Assembly (NCBI RefSeq): GCF_040822085.1
Contig: NZ_CP162006.1
Location: 3,906,001-3,970,000 of the forward strand
Source of the DNA: Rhodoferax sp. WC2427
Lineage (GTDB): Bacteria; Pseudomonadota; Gammaproteobacteria; Burkholderiales; Burkholderiaceae_C
Length of the DNA: 64,000 nt
Direction: 5' to 3'
The notes under the pieces were generated by a model that saw only the letters and a program-made list of their open reading frames with translations, searched no databases and was not told the origin of the DNA. A program made the position numbers and the translations under genes. Each line of letters starts with the position of its first letter. Within the stretch, counting starts at the first letter, position 1. Shown one piece after another: positions 8,526 to 17,811 of the stretch.

Positions 8526-9563
8526 ATGTCCCAGCCCAAGATCAGCGTCAGAAATTTATACAAGATATTTGGAAGCAATATAGCCCCCGCCCAGAAAATG
8601 TTGACCGAAGGGCGCACCAAAGACGAGGTGTTTGCCACCACCGGCCATGTGGTCGGGGTCAACAAAGTCAGCTTTGATGTCGCCGCGGGTGAGATCTATG
8701 TGCTCATGGGCCTGTCGGGTTCGGGCAAGTCCACGCTGATCCGGCTGATCAACCGTCTGGTCGAGCCTTCGTCGGGCTCGATCAACATCGACGGCGAAGA
8801 CATCGCCAAGCTGTCCCTGCCCGCGCTGGTGAAGTGGCGGCGCAAGCGGGTGGCCATGGTGTTCCAGTCGTTCGCTCTGATGCCGCACCGCAACGTACTG
8901 GATAACGCGGCTTTTGGCCTGGAAATGGCCGGAACTGATCGTAAAACCCGCGAAGCCCGCGCCATGGAAGTGCTCGGCCAGGTGGGCCTGGAGACCTACG
9001 CAGCCAAGTTTCCAGCGCAGCTCTCGGGCGGCATGCAGCAGCGCGTAGGCCTGGCCCGCGCCCTGGCGGTGGACCCCGACATTTTGTTGATGGACGAAGC
9101 CTTTTCGGCACTCGACCCGCTCAAGCGCGTGGAAATGCAGGGCCTGATGCTGGAATTGCAAAAGAAGCAGCAGCGCACCGTGCTGTTTGTGTCGCACGAC
9201 CTGGAGGAAGCCCTGCGCATCGGCACGCGCATTGCCATCATGGAAGGCGGCAATTTGGTGCAGGAGGGCACCGCCCACGAAATCATCACCAAACCGGCCA
9301 ACGACTACGTGCGCCGCTTTTTTGAAGGCGTGGACACCTCGCGCTACCTGACCGCGGCCGACCTGCTGGACCCCGCGCTGAACGGCCACTCCTACACCGG
9401 CGGGCCGCGCCTGCCCTGGTCCACCACCCTGCCCGAGGCCATGAAGCTGGTGCTCGGCGGCGACCAACCCGTCGGCGTGTTCAACGATGCCGAACAATGC
9501 CTGGGCTGCATTTCTGCCCGCAGCCTGCTCGTCAAAATGTCCCAAGAGGCCCGCCATGTCTGA
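8526..9563 (+). CDS. choV: Choline/betaine ABC transporter ATPase (ProV/ChoV type)
   Basis: 345 residues from the ATG at 8526; the longer frame upstream has no family support. Walker A is GLSGSGKST (about 61-69), the signature [15 protein letters not shown] is near 164-178, and Walker B is [12 protein letters not shown]. The N-terminal 45 residues ([18 protein letters not shown]) are typical of ChoV/ProV proteins. Only a short region follows the ATPase core, without the paired CBS domains of osmosensing ProV, so this is more likely a nutrient-uptake than an osmotic-stress importer. It overlaps choW by 8 bases. Its binding protein, choX, is about 6.4 kb downstream. Confidence 0.88.
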   Translation: MSQPKISVRNLYKIFGSNIAPAQKMLTEGRTKDEVFATTGHVVGVNKVSFDVAAGEIYVLMGLSGSGKSTLIRLINRLVEPSSGSINIDGEDIAKLSLPALVKWRRKRVAMVFQSFALMPHRNVLDNAAFGLEMAGTDRKTREARAMEVLGQVGLETYAAKFPAQLSGGMQQRVGLARALAVDPDILLMDEAFSALDPLKRVEMQGLMLELQKKQQRTVLFVSHDLEEALRIGTRIAIMEGGNLVQEGTAHEIITKPANDYVRRFFEGVDTSRYLTAADLLDPALNGHSYTGGPRLPWSTTLPEAMKLVLGGDQPVGVFNDAEQCLGCISARSLLVKMSQEARHV

Positions 9564-10428
9564 TCTGCTCATCCAAGTCACCGAAGCCACCCACAACATG
9601 CTGCCGCTGGGCCAGTGGGTCAATGCCGGGGTCAAAAGCCTGCTGGACAACAGCGCCACCGTGTTCGACTCCATCGGCGTGGTGGTGGAGGGCTTTGCCC
9701 AATCCATCGAGCAAGGCATGCTGGCCATTCCCTTCTGGCTGGTGATTCTGGCCGCCACCGTGGTGGGCTGGCGCCGCCTGGGCTGGAAGTTTGGCGTGTT
9801 TGTTGCTTTAGCCCTGATGCTGATTGTGGTGACCGGCTTCTGGACGCAAACCATGGTAACCCTGGCGCTGACGCTGTCGGCCACCATCATCAGCCTGATT
9901 TTTGGAATTCCGCTGGGCATCTGGTGTGCCCGCAACAACCATGTGAACGCCAGCGTGCGCCCCATCCTCGACTTCATGCAAACCATGCCGGCTTTCGTCT
10001 ACCTGATCCCTGCCGCGATGCTGTTTGGCCTGGGCCGCGTGCCCGGCACGATCGCCACCGTGATCTTCGCCATGCCGCCAGTGGTGCGCCTGACTAGCCT
10101 TGGCATCCGCCAGGTCAGCTCCGAGCAGGTGGAGGCCGGCAATGCGTTTGGCTGCACCTCCACGCAGTTGCTGTTCAAGGTGCAGTTGCCAATTGCCCTT
10201 CCTACCATCATGGCCGGAGTCAACCAGACCATCATGATGGCCCTGTCCATGGTCATCATTGCGTCTATGGTGGGCGCGGGTGGCCTGGGCAACGACGTGC
10301 TGGCCAGCATCCAGCGGTTGGACATCGGCCTCGGGTTTGAGAGTGGGTTGGCCGTGGTTTTGCTGGCTATCATCCTGGACCGCCTGACCGAAAGCTTCGG
10401 CGTGGCCCGCAAAAGCAGAGAAAGCTAA
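9556..10428 (+). CDS. choW: Choline/betaine ABC transporter permease (ProW/ChoW type)
   Basis: 290 residues from the ATG at 9556, inside the 3' end of choV. It has several membrane helices (about 55-72, 75-95, 97-120, 140-165, 215-240, 250-275) and the binding-protein-dependent permease loop [20 protein letters not shown], which contacts the ATPase. It belongs to the OpuAB/ProW family. It is transcribed between choV and gbdR, with 11 bases to the gbdR GTG, so transport and regulation appear to share one transcript. Confidence 0.88.
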   Translation: MSDLLIQVTEATHNMLPLGQWVNAGVKSLLDNSATVFDSIGVVVEGFAQSIEQGMLAIPFWLVILAATVVGWRRLGWKFGVFVALALMLIVVTGFWTQTMVTLALTLSATIISLIFGIPLGIWCARNNHVNASVRPILDFMQTMPAFVYLIPAAMLFGLGRVPGTIATVIFAMPPVVRLTSLGIRQVSSEQVEAGNAFGCTSTQLLFKVQLPIALPTIMAGVNQTIMMALSMVIIASMVGAGGLGNDVLASIQRLDIGLGFESGLAVVLLAIILDRLTESFGVARKSRES

Positions 10429-10439
10429 GGAACCGAACC

Positions 10440-11540
10440 GTGCCCCGAACCGTGCCTCGCAACTCCCCCGAATCCACCCCGGCCGCCGCCGTGGGAGCCA
10501 ATGACCCTCTGGCCGTGGCCGGTACGATCCACGTCGGCTTCATTCTGCTGCCCGAGTATTCGATGATCGCCTTTGCCAACGCGGTGGAAACCCTGCGCAT
10601 GGCCAACTACATCAGCCGCCAGACCCTGTACCGCTGGAGCGTGGTGAGCCCTGGCGAACAGGCCGCCGTGGCCAGCAATGGCCTGGCCATCAGCGCGGTG
10701 GGTGATGTAGCGGGCCCCGCAGGGCTGACCGATTGCGACATGGTGTTTGTCTGCGGCGGCGTCAACATTCGCCAGGCCACGGATGAAACCGTGCGCCAGT
10801 TGCTGCGCCAGTGTGCGGCCGCGGGTGCCACCATGGGCTCCCTGTGCACGGGGGCGTTTGCCCTGGCCCACGCCGGGCTGCTGGACGGCTACCGCTGTGC
10901 CATCCACTGGGAAAACCTGGCCGCCATCAGCGAAGAATTCCCCAAGGTGCAGTTTTCCACCGAGGTCTTCATCGTCGACCGCGACCGCATCACCTGCTCC
11001 GGCGGCACCAGCCCGCTGCACCTGATGCTGCACCTGATGCGCGAGCGCTTTGGCGCCAAGCTGGTGATGGACGTGTCCGAGCAGTTCATCGTCGAGCGCC
11101 TGCGCGCCAGCAAGGACCGCCAGCGCATCCCCCAGCCCGAGTGCATCGGCCCCGGCTACCAGCACCTGACCGAGGCCGCCGAGATCATGGCCGCCAACAT
11201 CGAAGAACCGCTGCCGCTGGCCGAGCTGGCCAGTGCCATCAACCTGTCGCTGCGCCAGCTGGAGCGCCTGTTCCACCGCTACTTCAGCATGAACCCGGCG
11301 CAGTACTACATGAACCTGCGCCTGCGCCGCGCCCAGGAGCTGCTGACCCACAGCAGCATGCCCATCATGCAGGTCACCGTGGCCTGCGGCTTCCAGTCGT
11401 CGTCGCACTTTTGCAAGGCCTACCGCAGCCTGTTTGGCCAGTCGCCCAGCGAAGAGCGCCGCAGCCACGCCGCAGCCACCACCAAGCCGCGCGCCAGCAA
11501 TTGGCAAGAGCGGCCCGGCCCGGTCATGCGGGCAGCCTGA
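10440..11540 (+). CDS. gbdR: AraC-family activator GbdR (GATase1-like N-terminus)
   Basis: 366 residues; begins with GTG at 10440 after AAGGA, with a second in-frame GTG at 10452 as alternative. The N-terminal domain is DJ-1/PfpI-like (class I glutamine amidotransferase fold; GSLCTGAFALAHAGLLDG near residues 138-155). The C-terminal AraC domain has two helix-turn-helix units (LPLAELASAINLSLRQLERL and IMQVTVACGFQSSSHFCKAY). Size and layout equal Pseudomonas GbdR, which responds to glycine betaine and dimethylglycine and activates gbc, dgc and choline uptake genes. Presence between choVW and the bet genes supports GbdR over paralogues for arginine (ArgR) or carnitine (CdhR). Confidence 0.87.
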   Translation: MPRTVPRNSPESTPAAAVGANDPLAVAGTIHVGFILLPEYSMIAFANAVETLRMANYISRQTLYRWSVVSPGEQAAVASNGLAISAVGDVAGPAGLTDCDMVFVCGGVNIRQATDETVRQLLRQCAAAGATMGSLCTGAFALAHAGLLDGYRCAIHWENLAAISEEFPKVQFSTEVFIVDRDRITCSGGTSPLHLMLHLMRERFGAKLVMDVSEQFIVERLRASKDRQRIPQPECIGPGYQHLTEAAEIMAANIEEPLPLAELASAINLSLRQLERLFHRYFSMNPAQYYMNLRLRRAQELLTHSSMPIMQVTVACGFQSSSHFCKAYRSLFGQSPSEERRSHAAATTKPRASNWQERPGPVMRAA

Positions 11541-11552
11541 CATCCCTCCAGG

Positions 11553-11617
11553 CTTGCTATTGTTGTAGTAGCTGCTCACGCCCATTCCATAAGCGCGGGC
11601 GGCACTTTTTTTATAAA
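11553..11617 (+). repeat. Dispersed intergenic repeat, copy 1
   Basis: Pattern TTGCTAT ... TAGCTGCTCACGCCCATT ... AAGCGC ... TTTTTTTAT. It fills the gap between the convergent gbdR and kinase genes and ends in a T run, so it may also serve as a terminator. Confidence 0.7.
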
Positions 11618-11621
11618 TTGG

Positions 11622-13847
11622 CTAATACGTCCGTTTGGGCAGTGCGCGCTTGAGCGACTGGATGAACAGCGCGCGCTGGTCGGGCCGGTCGATGGTCTGG
11701 GCGATGGTGGCGATGAAGTCCTTGAAGCTGGTGCAGTGCCCGGCTTTTTTGCGGATCAGCACCCTGGCAATCGGGCCGATGAACTTGCCCAACGCCAGCT
11801 CGATGGTGGCCAGCTCGTCCGAGCTGATGGCAAACGGGTGCATGGACGACTGCGACTGCGACTGCAATTGGGACACCGACTGGCTGGCCCCCACGCCGCC
11901 CAGGCTGTTCGGGCGGCTGAGCACCGGCTGGCTCGCTGCCTGGCTAGGCACTTGGCTGAGAGGCATGGGCCGCGAACCCAGACCATCCGCCGACAAGACC
12001 CCGGCACCGGTGGTGGCCTGGAAGCCACTGGGTGCCGTCTTGCTACCCGGCTGCGCCTGGCCCACGACCGGGGTTCCGGCCAAAAATGAAGCCCGGGTGC
12101 GCGACTCCTGGATCGCCGGGGCCAGGGTTGCACGCAGGTGGGCGATGTCCTGCGCCAGCGGCAGCACTTTGCGCACCAGCACCCGCGCCAGCGGGCCAAT
12201 GTGGCGGGACAGCTCGGTCTCTATCTCCAGCACCTGCTCGGGCACCAGCACATTGGCGGTCTGCAGGCGCACCGTGGTGGTGTAGGTGGTGCTGCCCGGC
12301 GGGGCCATCTTCAGGGTGGTCTCCGCGCCGGGCGCATGGCCTTCCACCGCATACACCTCGTGCAGGCGGCCATGCTTGTCTTCGTGCGGGCCGAGGTAGC
12401 GGCACAGGTCGGCGGTGCTGTCGGTGATGCGCGAAATCACATCGAAGTACGAGCGCGACACCAGCAACTGGTTGGCCTGGGCAAAGTCCATCACCCGCTT
12501 GGCCACGTTGATGCCGTCGCCCACCACATTCACCCGTTCGTTGATGTCCGAAATGATGCGCACCGGCCCCATGTGCAGACCCATGCGCACCGCCACGTGG
12601 CCACCATAGCGCTGCCCCAGCAGGTCGCGCAGCAGCATGGCCGACTGCAATGCCTCCTCGGGGTCGCCCAGGAAGCAGATCGCCGCGCCGTCCCCGGTGT
12701 CGATGGCGATGCGGGTTTCTTCGGCAATGCCGTGCAAGGCCTTGACGATCAAGCCGTTGAACACCTTCTTCAGCGCCACCTGGCCGTCCACCGAGCGGAT
12801 CGAGTAGCCCACCAGGTCCAGAAACAAAATGGTGCACAGCAGGTTGCGCCGCTGGTCGGCCGGAATGCGGGCCGCAGCGCCGCGGTTGGTCAGGCCGTTG
12901 TCCGGGGCCAGCGAGAAGGCCAGCAGGTCATTGGCTTGCGGCTTGTTGGCCTCGACCAGGGCGGCACGGAACAGGGCCACCGACTGCGGGCGGCGGCTTT
13001 CATCGGGTCGCAGGGCCCAGTCGATGGCCTGCAGCAATTTGGCCCCGAACACCCCGGCATCGGCCAGGCTGGACGCAGGCAGCATGGTGTCTTGCGTCAC
13101 GCGGGCGGCCGACTCGGTGGGCTTCTCGCCAGTGGCCATCCAATACATCACCGCGCCCAGGGCGTAGATGTCGGTCCAGGCCCCCTGCTTGCCCTGGGAG
13201 TGGTACTGCTCAAACGGCGCAAAGCCCGGGCTGATGATGTTGGTCATGGCGCTGTCGCTGCTGACGCGGCGGGCCGCACCAAAGTCCAGCAGCACCGGGG
13301 TGCCGTCGGCGCGCACATAGATGTTGTCGGGCTTGATGTCGCGGTGCAAAAAACCGGTTTGGTGCACCGCGTCCAGGCCGTCGAGCAGCGGGTGGACGAT
13401 GGACAGCAGCGCGTCGCGGGTCAGCGGCGCCTGGTTCGGCACCCAGCGCTTCAGGCGCTGGCCCATCTCGTATTCCATGACGATGTAGGCGCTGTCGTTC
13501 TGCTTGAAATAACGCAGCACCCGCACGATGTTGGGGTGGCGGAACGAGGCCAGCGCCCGGGCCTCGTCCAGAAAGCGCTGCAGCCCCCAGTCGTACTTGG
13601 CCTGGGCGCCCTGGTGGCCCTCGCGCACCACCACGGCGTGCTGCTCGCCCCGGGCCACCAGGCCGCTGGGGAAGTATTCCTTGATGGCTACGGTGAGGTC
13701 GAGGTTGTCGTCCCGGGCCAGGTAGGTGATGCCGAAGCCGCCGCTGCCCAGCACGCTCTGGATCTGGTATTCGAGCATGCGGTAGCCCACCGGCAGGCTG
13801 GCTGCATCGGCCGGGGTGTTCTGGGGCACTGCGCCGGGCTCCGCCAT
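11622..13847 (-). CDS. Serine/threonine protein kinase fused to a class III nucleotidyl cyclase-like domain
   Basis: 741 residues from the ATG at 13847; a TTG at 13862 would add five residues. Kinase domain about 25-300: glycine loop GSGGFG (34-39), K56 (VAIKEYFP), HRD 168-170, DFG 188-190, PGFAPFEQY. Cyclase-homology domain about 338-510: metal-type aspartates D344 (LFLDLVGYS) and D386 (TGDGAA), and N-x3-R (INVAKR). The usual substrate-reading Lys three residues before GDG is Ile, so nucleotide specificity or activity is uncertain. The C-terminus has two copies of an IGPLARVLVRK / IGPIARVLIRK module (DUF8082-like), the second ending the protein, joined by a Ser/Gln-rich linker. No membrane segment is seen. 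The gene follows the heme/HAMP sensor gene at once, so the two probably act together. Confidence 0.8.
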   Translation of the reverse strand: MAEPGAVPQNTPADAASLPVGYRMLEYQIQSVLGSGGFGITYLARDDNLDLTVAIKEYFPSGLVARGEQHAVVVREGHQGAQAKYDWGLQRFLDEARALASFRHPNIVRVLRYFKQNDSAYIVMEYEMGQRLKRWVPNQAPLTRDALLSIVHPLLDGLDAVHQTGFLHRDIKPDNIYVRADGTPVLLDFGAARRVSSDSAMTNIISPGFAPFEQYHSQGKQGAWTDIYALGAVMYWMATGEKPTESAARVTQDTMLPASSLADAGVFGAKLLQAIDWALRPDESRRPQSVALFRAALVEANKPQANDLLAFSLAPDNGLTNRGAAARIPADQRRNLLCTILFLDLVGYSIRSVDGQVALKKVFNGLIVKALHGIAEETRIAIDTGDGAAICFLGDPEEALQSAMLLRDLLGQRYGGHVAVRMGLHMGPVRIISDINERVNVVGDGINVAKRVMDFAQANQLLVSRSYFDVISRITDSTADLCRYLGPHEDKHGRLHEVYAVEGHAPGAETTLKMAPPGSTTYTTTVRLQTANVLVPEQVLEIETELSRHIGPLARVLVRKVLPLAQDIAHLRATLAPAIQESRTRASFLAGTPVVGQAQPGSKTAPSGFQATTGAGVLSADGLGSRPMPLSQVPSQAASQPVLSRPNSLGGVGASQSVSQLQSQSQSSMHPFAISSDELATIELALGKFIGPIARVLIRKKAGHCTSFKDFIATIAQTIDRPDQRALFIQSLKRALPKRTY

Positions 13848-13851
13848 GGGC

Positions 13852-14724
13852 TCAGTCGTCAATCATCTGCATGGCCTTTTCCAGACTGCGGCGCATGCGG
13901 TTGAAAGAACTGCCCAGCACGGCGACTTCGTCACCGCCTTTTTCGCTGAACTCGGGCTGGTTGAAGTCGCCGGTAGAAATGCCGTCGGCCGCCAGCGACA
14001 TGCGCCGGATGGGCCGCACGATGAGCCAGCTGAGCATGACGTTGAGCACGATGAACACCACCCCAAACACCGCGGCCAGCGAAGCCATGAAGGCGGTAAA
14101 GGCCCGGTCGGCATGCGCCAGCGGCACCTCCATCGGCACCGACACCACCTGCGCCCCCACGATTTCGTTGTGCTTCCAGCCAAAGCCATTGGCCGCGCCG
14201 TAGATCTTCAGCATGGTGGGCGGCGCGGCGGTGGCCACGCTGTGGCACTGCAGGCAGGCCCCGTTGGTGATCTGGATGGGCTTGGCGATATACAGGCTGC
14301 GCCCGGTGAGCGACGGCCGCTCGCCCACGATCTCGCGCACCCCCTCGTGCTGGCGGAACTGGTTGACCACATCCGCCTCCCAGTCGGCCGTGCGGTCGCG
14401 CGGGTTGGTGGGGTTGAGCACCGCCTCTTTGTAGCTGTACTCGGGGTAGTTCTTTTGCAACTGGTTCAGCGTCTCGGTGGCCGCGTAGGCGGGCACGGTT
14501 TGCGGCAAGAACACCTCTTCGAGCTGCTTGAGCAGGTGCGGCTGCACCTGGGTGATGGTGTAGTTGCGCACTGCCCCCGCGGTTTCCATCATCAGCCGGG
14601 CATTGCGCACCACTTCGTCGCGGGCGTTGTCCTGCAACAGCTGGCGCGACACCGCCCCGGCGGCCAAAAACCCCGCCAGAAAAACCAATACCAGAACCAA
14701 ATTGAATTTAAGCCGTAAGCCCAT
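13852..14724 (-). CDS. Membrane sensor with periplasmic c-heme (DUF3365/Tll0287-like) domain and HAMP
   Basis: 290 residues from the ATG at 14724; ATGs at 14751 and 14778 would add a polar head before the first helix. Layout: membrane helix 7-27, periplasmic DUF3365-like domain about 30-210 with a covalent heme motif C-x2-C-H (CLQCH, 157-161), membrane helix 213-236, then HAMP (237-286, beginning RPIRRMSLAADGIS), then stop. There is no kinase, cyclase or methyl-accepting output domain. The kinase gene begins four bases after this stop. Inference: heme redox, gas or ligand state is relayed through HAMP to the soluble kinase-cyclase protein. Confidence 0.8.
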   Translation of the reverse strand: MGLRLKFNLVLVLVFLAGFLAAGAVSRQLLQDNARDEVVRNARLMMETAGAVRNYTITQVQPHLLKQLEEVFLPQTVPAYAATETLNQLQKNYPEYSYKEAVLNPTNPRDRTADWEADVVNQFRQHEGVREIVGERPSLTGRSLYIAKPIQITNGACLQCHSVATAAPPTMLKIYGAANGFGWKHNEIVGAQVVSVPMEVPLAHADRAFTAFMASLAAVFGVVFIVLNVMLSWLIVRPIRRMSLAADGISTGDFNQPEFSEKGGDEVAVLGSSFNRMRRSLEKAMQMIDD

Positions 14725-14840
14725 GAGATGTATCTTTTTGTGTAATCCCATTCTATCGGCCCCGTGCTGGCGGCCCATCCCCGTCCAGCGCTGTCAAAAC
14801 CCGGTGCTACCATCGTTTTCACGACCAGGAGACAAGACAA

Positions 14841-16580
14841 ATGGCAGCAGTTGGCCACCACACCACCGCCGATGGGCGCTCGGCATTCCGGGTCTTTGCC
14901 CCACTGAAAAACAGCCTCAGCGTGCTGCTGGCGGAGCCACCGGGCCGCATCCCCCTGACCGCCGACGCGCTGGGCTACTGGCATGGCAGCACCGACCGCC
15001 TGCCGCCCGGCACGCTGTACTGGCTGGAGGTGGACGGCCAGCGCTTTCCCGACCCGGCATCGCACTACCAGCCGCAAGGCGTGCACGGCCCATCGATGGT
15101 GGTGGAGGCCACGCCCGCCCACAGCCCGGGCTGGACAGGGGTGAAGATGGAAGATGCCATCCTGTACGAGCTGCACCTGGGCACCTTCACGCCCGAGGGC
15201 ACGCTGGCCGCCGCGCAGCACAAGCTGCCCTACCTGGGCGAGCTCGGCATCACCGCCATCGAGCTGCTGCCGCTGGCGGCCTTTCCGGGTGAGCGCAACT
15301 GGGGCTACGACGGCGTGTGCCTGTTTGCCCTGCACGCCGCGTACGGCAGCTATGCCGACCTCAAAGCCTTTATTGAAGCCGCCCACGCGCACGGCATGGC
15401 CGTCATCCTGGACGTGGTCTACAACCATTTCGGCCCCGAGGGCAACTACACCGGGGCCTTTGCGCCCTACACCAAGAGTGCGGCCACGCCCTGGGGCGCG
15501 GCCATCAATTTCGACGGCGAGTACAACCACGGCGTGCGCGAGTTCTTCCTGGAAAACACCCGCTACTGGCTGGAGGACATCGGCTTCGACGGCTTCCGCA
15601 TGGACGCGGTGTCGCTGATTTTTGACGTGATGCCGGTGCACATCCTGCGCGAATGCACAGCCCTGGCGCGCCGCATCGGCCAGGCCCAGGGCCGCGAGGT
15701 GCTGATGATTGCCGAACACCTGCGCAACAACCGGTTTGTGACCTCCGAGCAGGGCTTTGGCTACCACGCCCAGTGGAACGACGACCTGAACCACGCGGTG
15801 TTTGCCCGCCTCACCGGCGAGACCGGCCGCCACTACGCCAACTTTGGCAGCTTTGCCGATGTGGAAAAGGCCTTGCGCGACGGCTTTGTGCTGGACGGCA
15901 CGCGCTTTGACCAGGTCTACAAATACTTTTTAGGCACCGACGCGGCCAGCACCCAGGGCTTCGAGCACGTGGTGCACATCCAGGACCACGACCAGGTGGG
16001 CAACCGCCTGCGGGGCGACCGCATGCTGCCCACCTACGGCCGGGCCAAGGCGCTGCTGGGCATTACCGCGGTGCTGGCCAGCCCGTTTGTGCCCATGCTG
16101 TTCATGGGAGAGGAATACGGCGAAACCGCCCCGTTCCTGTTCTTTGAAGATTTCAGCGACCAGCCGCTGATCGACGGCGTGCGCGCGGGCCGCAAGGCGG
16201 ACTTTGCCTTTGATGGTGCCGACGGCGTGGAGCCGCCCGACCCGCATGCGCGCAGCACCTTTGAGGCCTCGAAGCTGCAATGGGCCTTGCTGGATGCGCC
16301 GGACAACCAGGCCATCCTGGCCCTGTACCGCCAGCTGATCGCCCTCAAGCGCAGCGGCTGGCTCGGCCCCCGCCAGCGCGACCAGGTGCAGGTGCGGGCC
16401 GACCCGGCCACCGAGGTGATCACCCTGGCTACACGCCACACCCTGACCGTACTCAACTTTTCGGCCAGCCCGCAACCCTACACGCCGCCCGCCGGTTGGC
16501 AGCCCCTGCTGGCCACGGTAGAGGCCCGTGCCGACGGCCTGCTGGCCCCGTTTGCCGCCTGGGTGCAGCAGCGCGGCTAA
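14841..16580 (+). CDS. treZ: Malto-oligosyltrehalose trehalohydrolase
   Basis: 579 residues; AGGAG lies nine bases before the ATG. Family GH13: an N-terminal CBM48-like fold (FRVFAPLKNSLSVLL), the region PDPASHYQPQGVHGPS typical of TreZ, then the barrel with DVVYNHFGPEGNY, catalytic Asp in GFDGFRMDAV (about residue 255), catalytic Glu in MIAEHLRNN, and the third acid in QDHDQVGNR. TreZ releases trehalose from maltooligosyl trehalose made by TreY. Neither treY nor a debranching enzyme is in the window. It diverges from the heme sensor gene with 116 bases between, and stands alone between two choline genes. A glycogen branching enzyme is less likely given the TreZ-specific segments. Confidence 0.88.
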   Translation: MAAVGHHTTADGRSAFRVFAPLKNSLSVLLAEPPGRIPLTADALGYWHGSTDRLPPGTLYWLEVDGQRFPDPASHYQPQGVHGPSMVVEATPAHSPGWTGVKMEDAILYELHLGTFTPEGTLAAAQHKLPYLGELGITAIELLPLAAFPGERNWGYDGVCLFALHAAYGSYADLKAFIEAAHAHGMAVILDVVYNHFGPEGNYTGAFAPYTKSAATPWGAAINFDGEYNHGVREFFLENTRYWLEDIGFDGFRMDAVSLIFDVMPVHILRECTALARRIGQAQGREVLMIAEHLRNNRFVTSEQGFGYHAQWNDDLNHAVFARLTGETGRHYANFGSFADVEKALRDGFVLDGTRFDQVYKYFLGTDAASTQGFEHVVHIQDHDQVGNRLRGDRMLPTYGRAKALLGITAVLASPFVPMLFMGEEYGETAPFLFFEDFSDQPLIDGVRAGRKADFAFDGADGVEPPDPHARSTFEASKLQWALLDAPDNQAILALYRQLIALKRSGWLGPRQRDQVQVRADPATEVITLATRHTLTVLNFSASPQPYTPPAGWQPLLATVEARADGLLAPFAAWVQQRG

Positions 16581-16606
16581 AAACTGCCTCTAGCATCCAC
16601 GCCATT

Positions 16607-16665
16607 GTTTGCTATGTAAAAAGGAGCTTCTTGCGCTCATTGAATAAGCGCAGGAGGCCCATTTG
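16607..16665 (+). repeat. Dispersed intergenic repeat, copy 2
   Basis: TTTGCTATGTAAAAAGGAGC, then TTCTTGCGCTCATTGAATAAGC and GCAGGAGGCC. The core GCGCTCATTGAATAAGCGC can fold as a hairpin. It lies between treZ and choX. Confidence 0.75.
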
Positions 16666-16795
16666 GCACCCGGATTTTTGCCTGTTTTTTCGCCCTGCCG
16701 CCCTGGAACAACTCCGCGTCGTTCTCAGCCAAGTTCTGGCGTGTCAACCTGTAAAAGTCCGGGGTGTTGTAGCCCCCCATTCAAAGGACCCGGTC

Positions 16796-17743
16796 ATGAA
16801 ACTGAAACTTGCCGAGAAACTTACCGTTGTTGCCGCCGCCACGCTGTGCTCAACGCTGGCTTTCGCCGCCGACCCCGCCAGCTGCAAAGCCGTGCGTTTT
16901 GCCGACGTGGGCTGGAGCGACATCGCCGCCACCACCGGCATGGCTTCGGTGGTGCTCGAAGGCCTGGGCTACAAGCCCACGGTGACCATCGCCTCGGTGC
17001 CGATCACGTTTGCGGGCATCAAGTCCAAGCAGATCGATGCCTTCCTGGGCTACTGGAACCCCACCATGACCCCCATCATCGAGCCCTTCGTCAAGGCGGG
17101 CCAGATCAAGGTGCTGGAGACCCCCAACCTGGTCGGCGCCAAGTACACCCTGGCCGTACCCGCTTACCTGTATGACAAGGGCCTGAAGACCTTTGCCGAC
17201 ATCGCCAAGTTCAAGACCGAACTCGACGGCAAGATCCACGGCATCGAACCCGGCAACGACGGCAACCTGATCATCCAGGGCATGCTCGACAAAAACGAAT
17301 TCGGCCTCAAGGGCTTCAAGATGGTCGAATCCTCCGAGGCGGGCATGCTGGCCGAAGTGCAGCGCGCAGGCCGCGCCAGCAAGCCCATTGTGTTCCTGGG
17401 CTGGGAGCCGCACCCCATGAACGTGCAGATGAAGATGAAGTACCTCGAAGGCGGCGACACCAGCGGCTTTGGCCCCAACTATGGCGAATCCAAGGTCTTC
17501 ACTGCCATCCCTCCCAGCTACGAAACCCGCTGCCCCAACGTGGCCACGCTGCTGAAAAACCTGCAGTTCACCACCACCATTGAAAACATGGTGATGGTCG
17601 ACATCATCAACAAAGCCAAGCCCAACGACGCCGCCCGCGCCTACCTGAAGAAGAACCCCGGCGTGCTCGACGGCTGGCTCAAGGGCGTGACCACCCTGGA
17701 CGGCAAGGACGGTCTGGCCGCCGTGACGGCTGCACTGAAATAA
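16796..17743 (+). CDS. choX: Choline ABC transporter substrate-binding protein (ChoX type)
   Basis: 315 residues from the ATG at 16796, seven bases after AAAGGA; the long upstream extension overlaps treZ and is rejected. A Sec signal peptide (about 1-24, ending LAFAAD) shows a periplasmic location. The mature protein is an OpuAC/ProX-family type II binding protein. Aromatic residues that line the quaternary-amine pocket in ChoX can be recognised in the segments VGWSD, GYWNPT, AYLYDKG and FLGWEPHPMN. It should serve ChoVW, whose genes are about 6.4 kb upstream. Carnitine- or betaine-binding paralogues look alike, so choline is inferred from the betA/betB context. Confidence 0.85.
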   Translation: MKLKLAEKLTVVAAATLCSTLAFAADPASCKAVRFADVGWSDIAATTGMASVVLEGLGYKPTVTIASVPITFAGIKSKQIDAFLGYWNPTMTPIIEPFVKAGQIKVLETPNLVGAKYTLAVPAYLYDKGLKTFADIAKFKTELDGKIHGIEPGNDGNLIIQGMLDKNEFGLKGFKMVESSEAGMLAEVQRAGRASKPIVFLGWEPHPMNVQMKMKYLEGGDTSGFGPNYGESKVFTAIPPSYETRCPNVATLLKNLQFTTTIENMVMVDIINKAKPNDAARAYLKKNPGVLDGWLKGVTTLDGKDGLAAVTAALK

Positions 17744-17744
17744 G

Positions 17745-17780
17745 CCCTCACCCCCACCCTCTCCCGCAACGGGAGAGGGC
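17745..17780. repeat. CCCTCACCC/CTCTCCC palindromic hairpin (REP-like)
   Basis: A perfect 9-bp stem CCCTCTCCC (757-765) / GGGAGAGGG (771-779) with a GCAAC loop stands directly after the choX stop. It resembles the palindromic unit common at gene ends in many proteobacteria. No T run follows, so it more likely stabilises or attenuates the choX message than ends it. Confidence 0.65.
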
Positions 17781-17811
17781 GTAAGACAAGTCACTCCACT
17801 TCCAACGCCCC

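Noticed and set aside
16664..16681. Second sigma-54-like promoter upstream of choX (TGGCAC ... TTGC)
   Set aside because: The spacer is eight bases where five are required, so the -24 and -12 elements would be out of phase.
17745..17780. Rho-independent terminator after choX
   Set aside because: The hairpin is strong but no T run follows on either strand; kept as a REP-like repeat instead.
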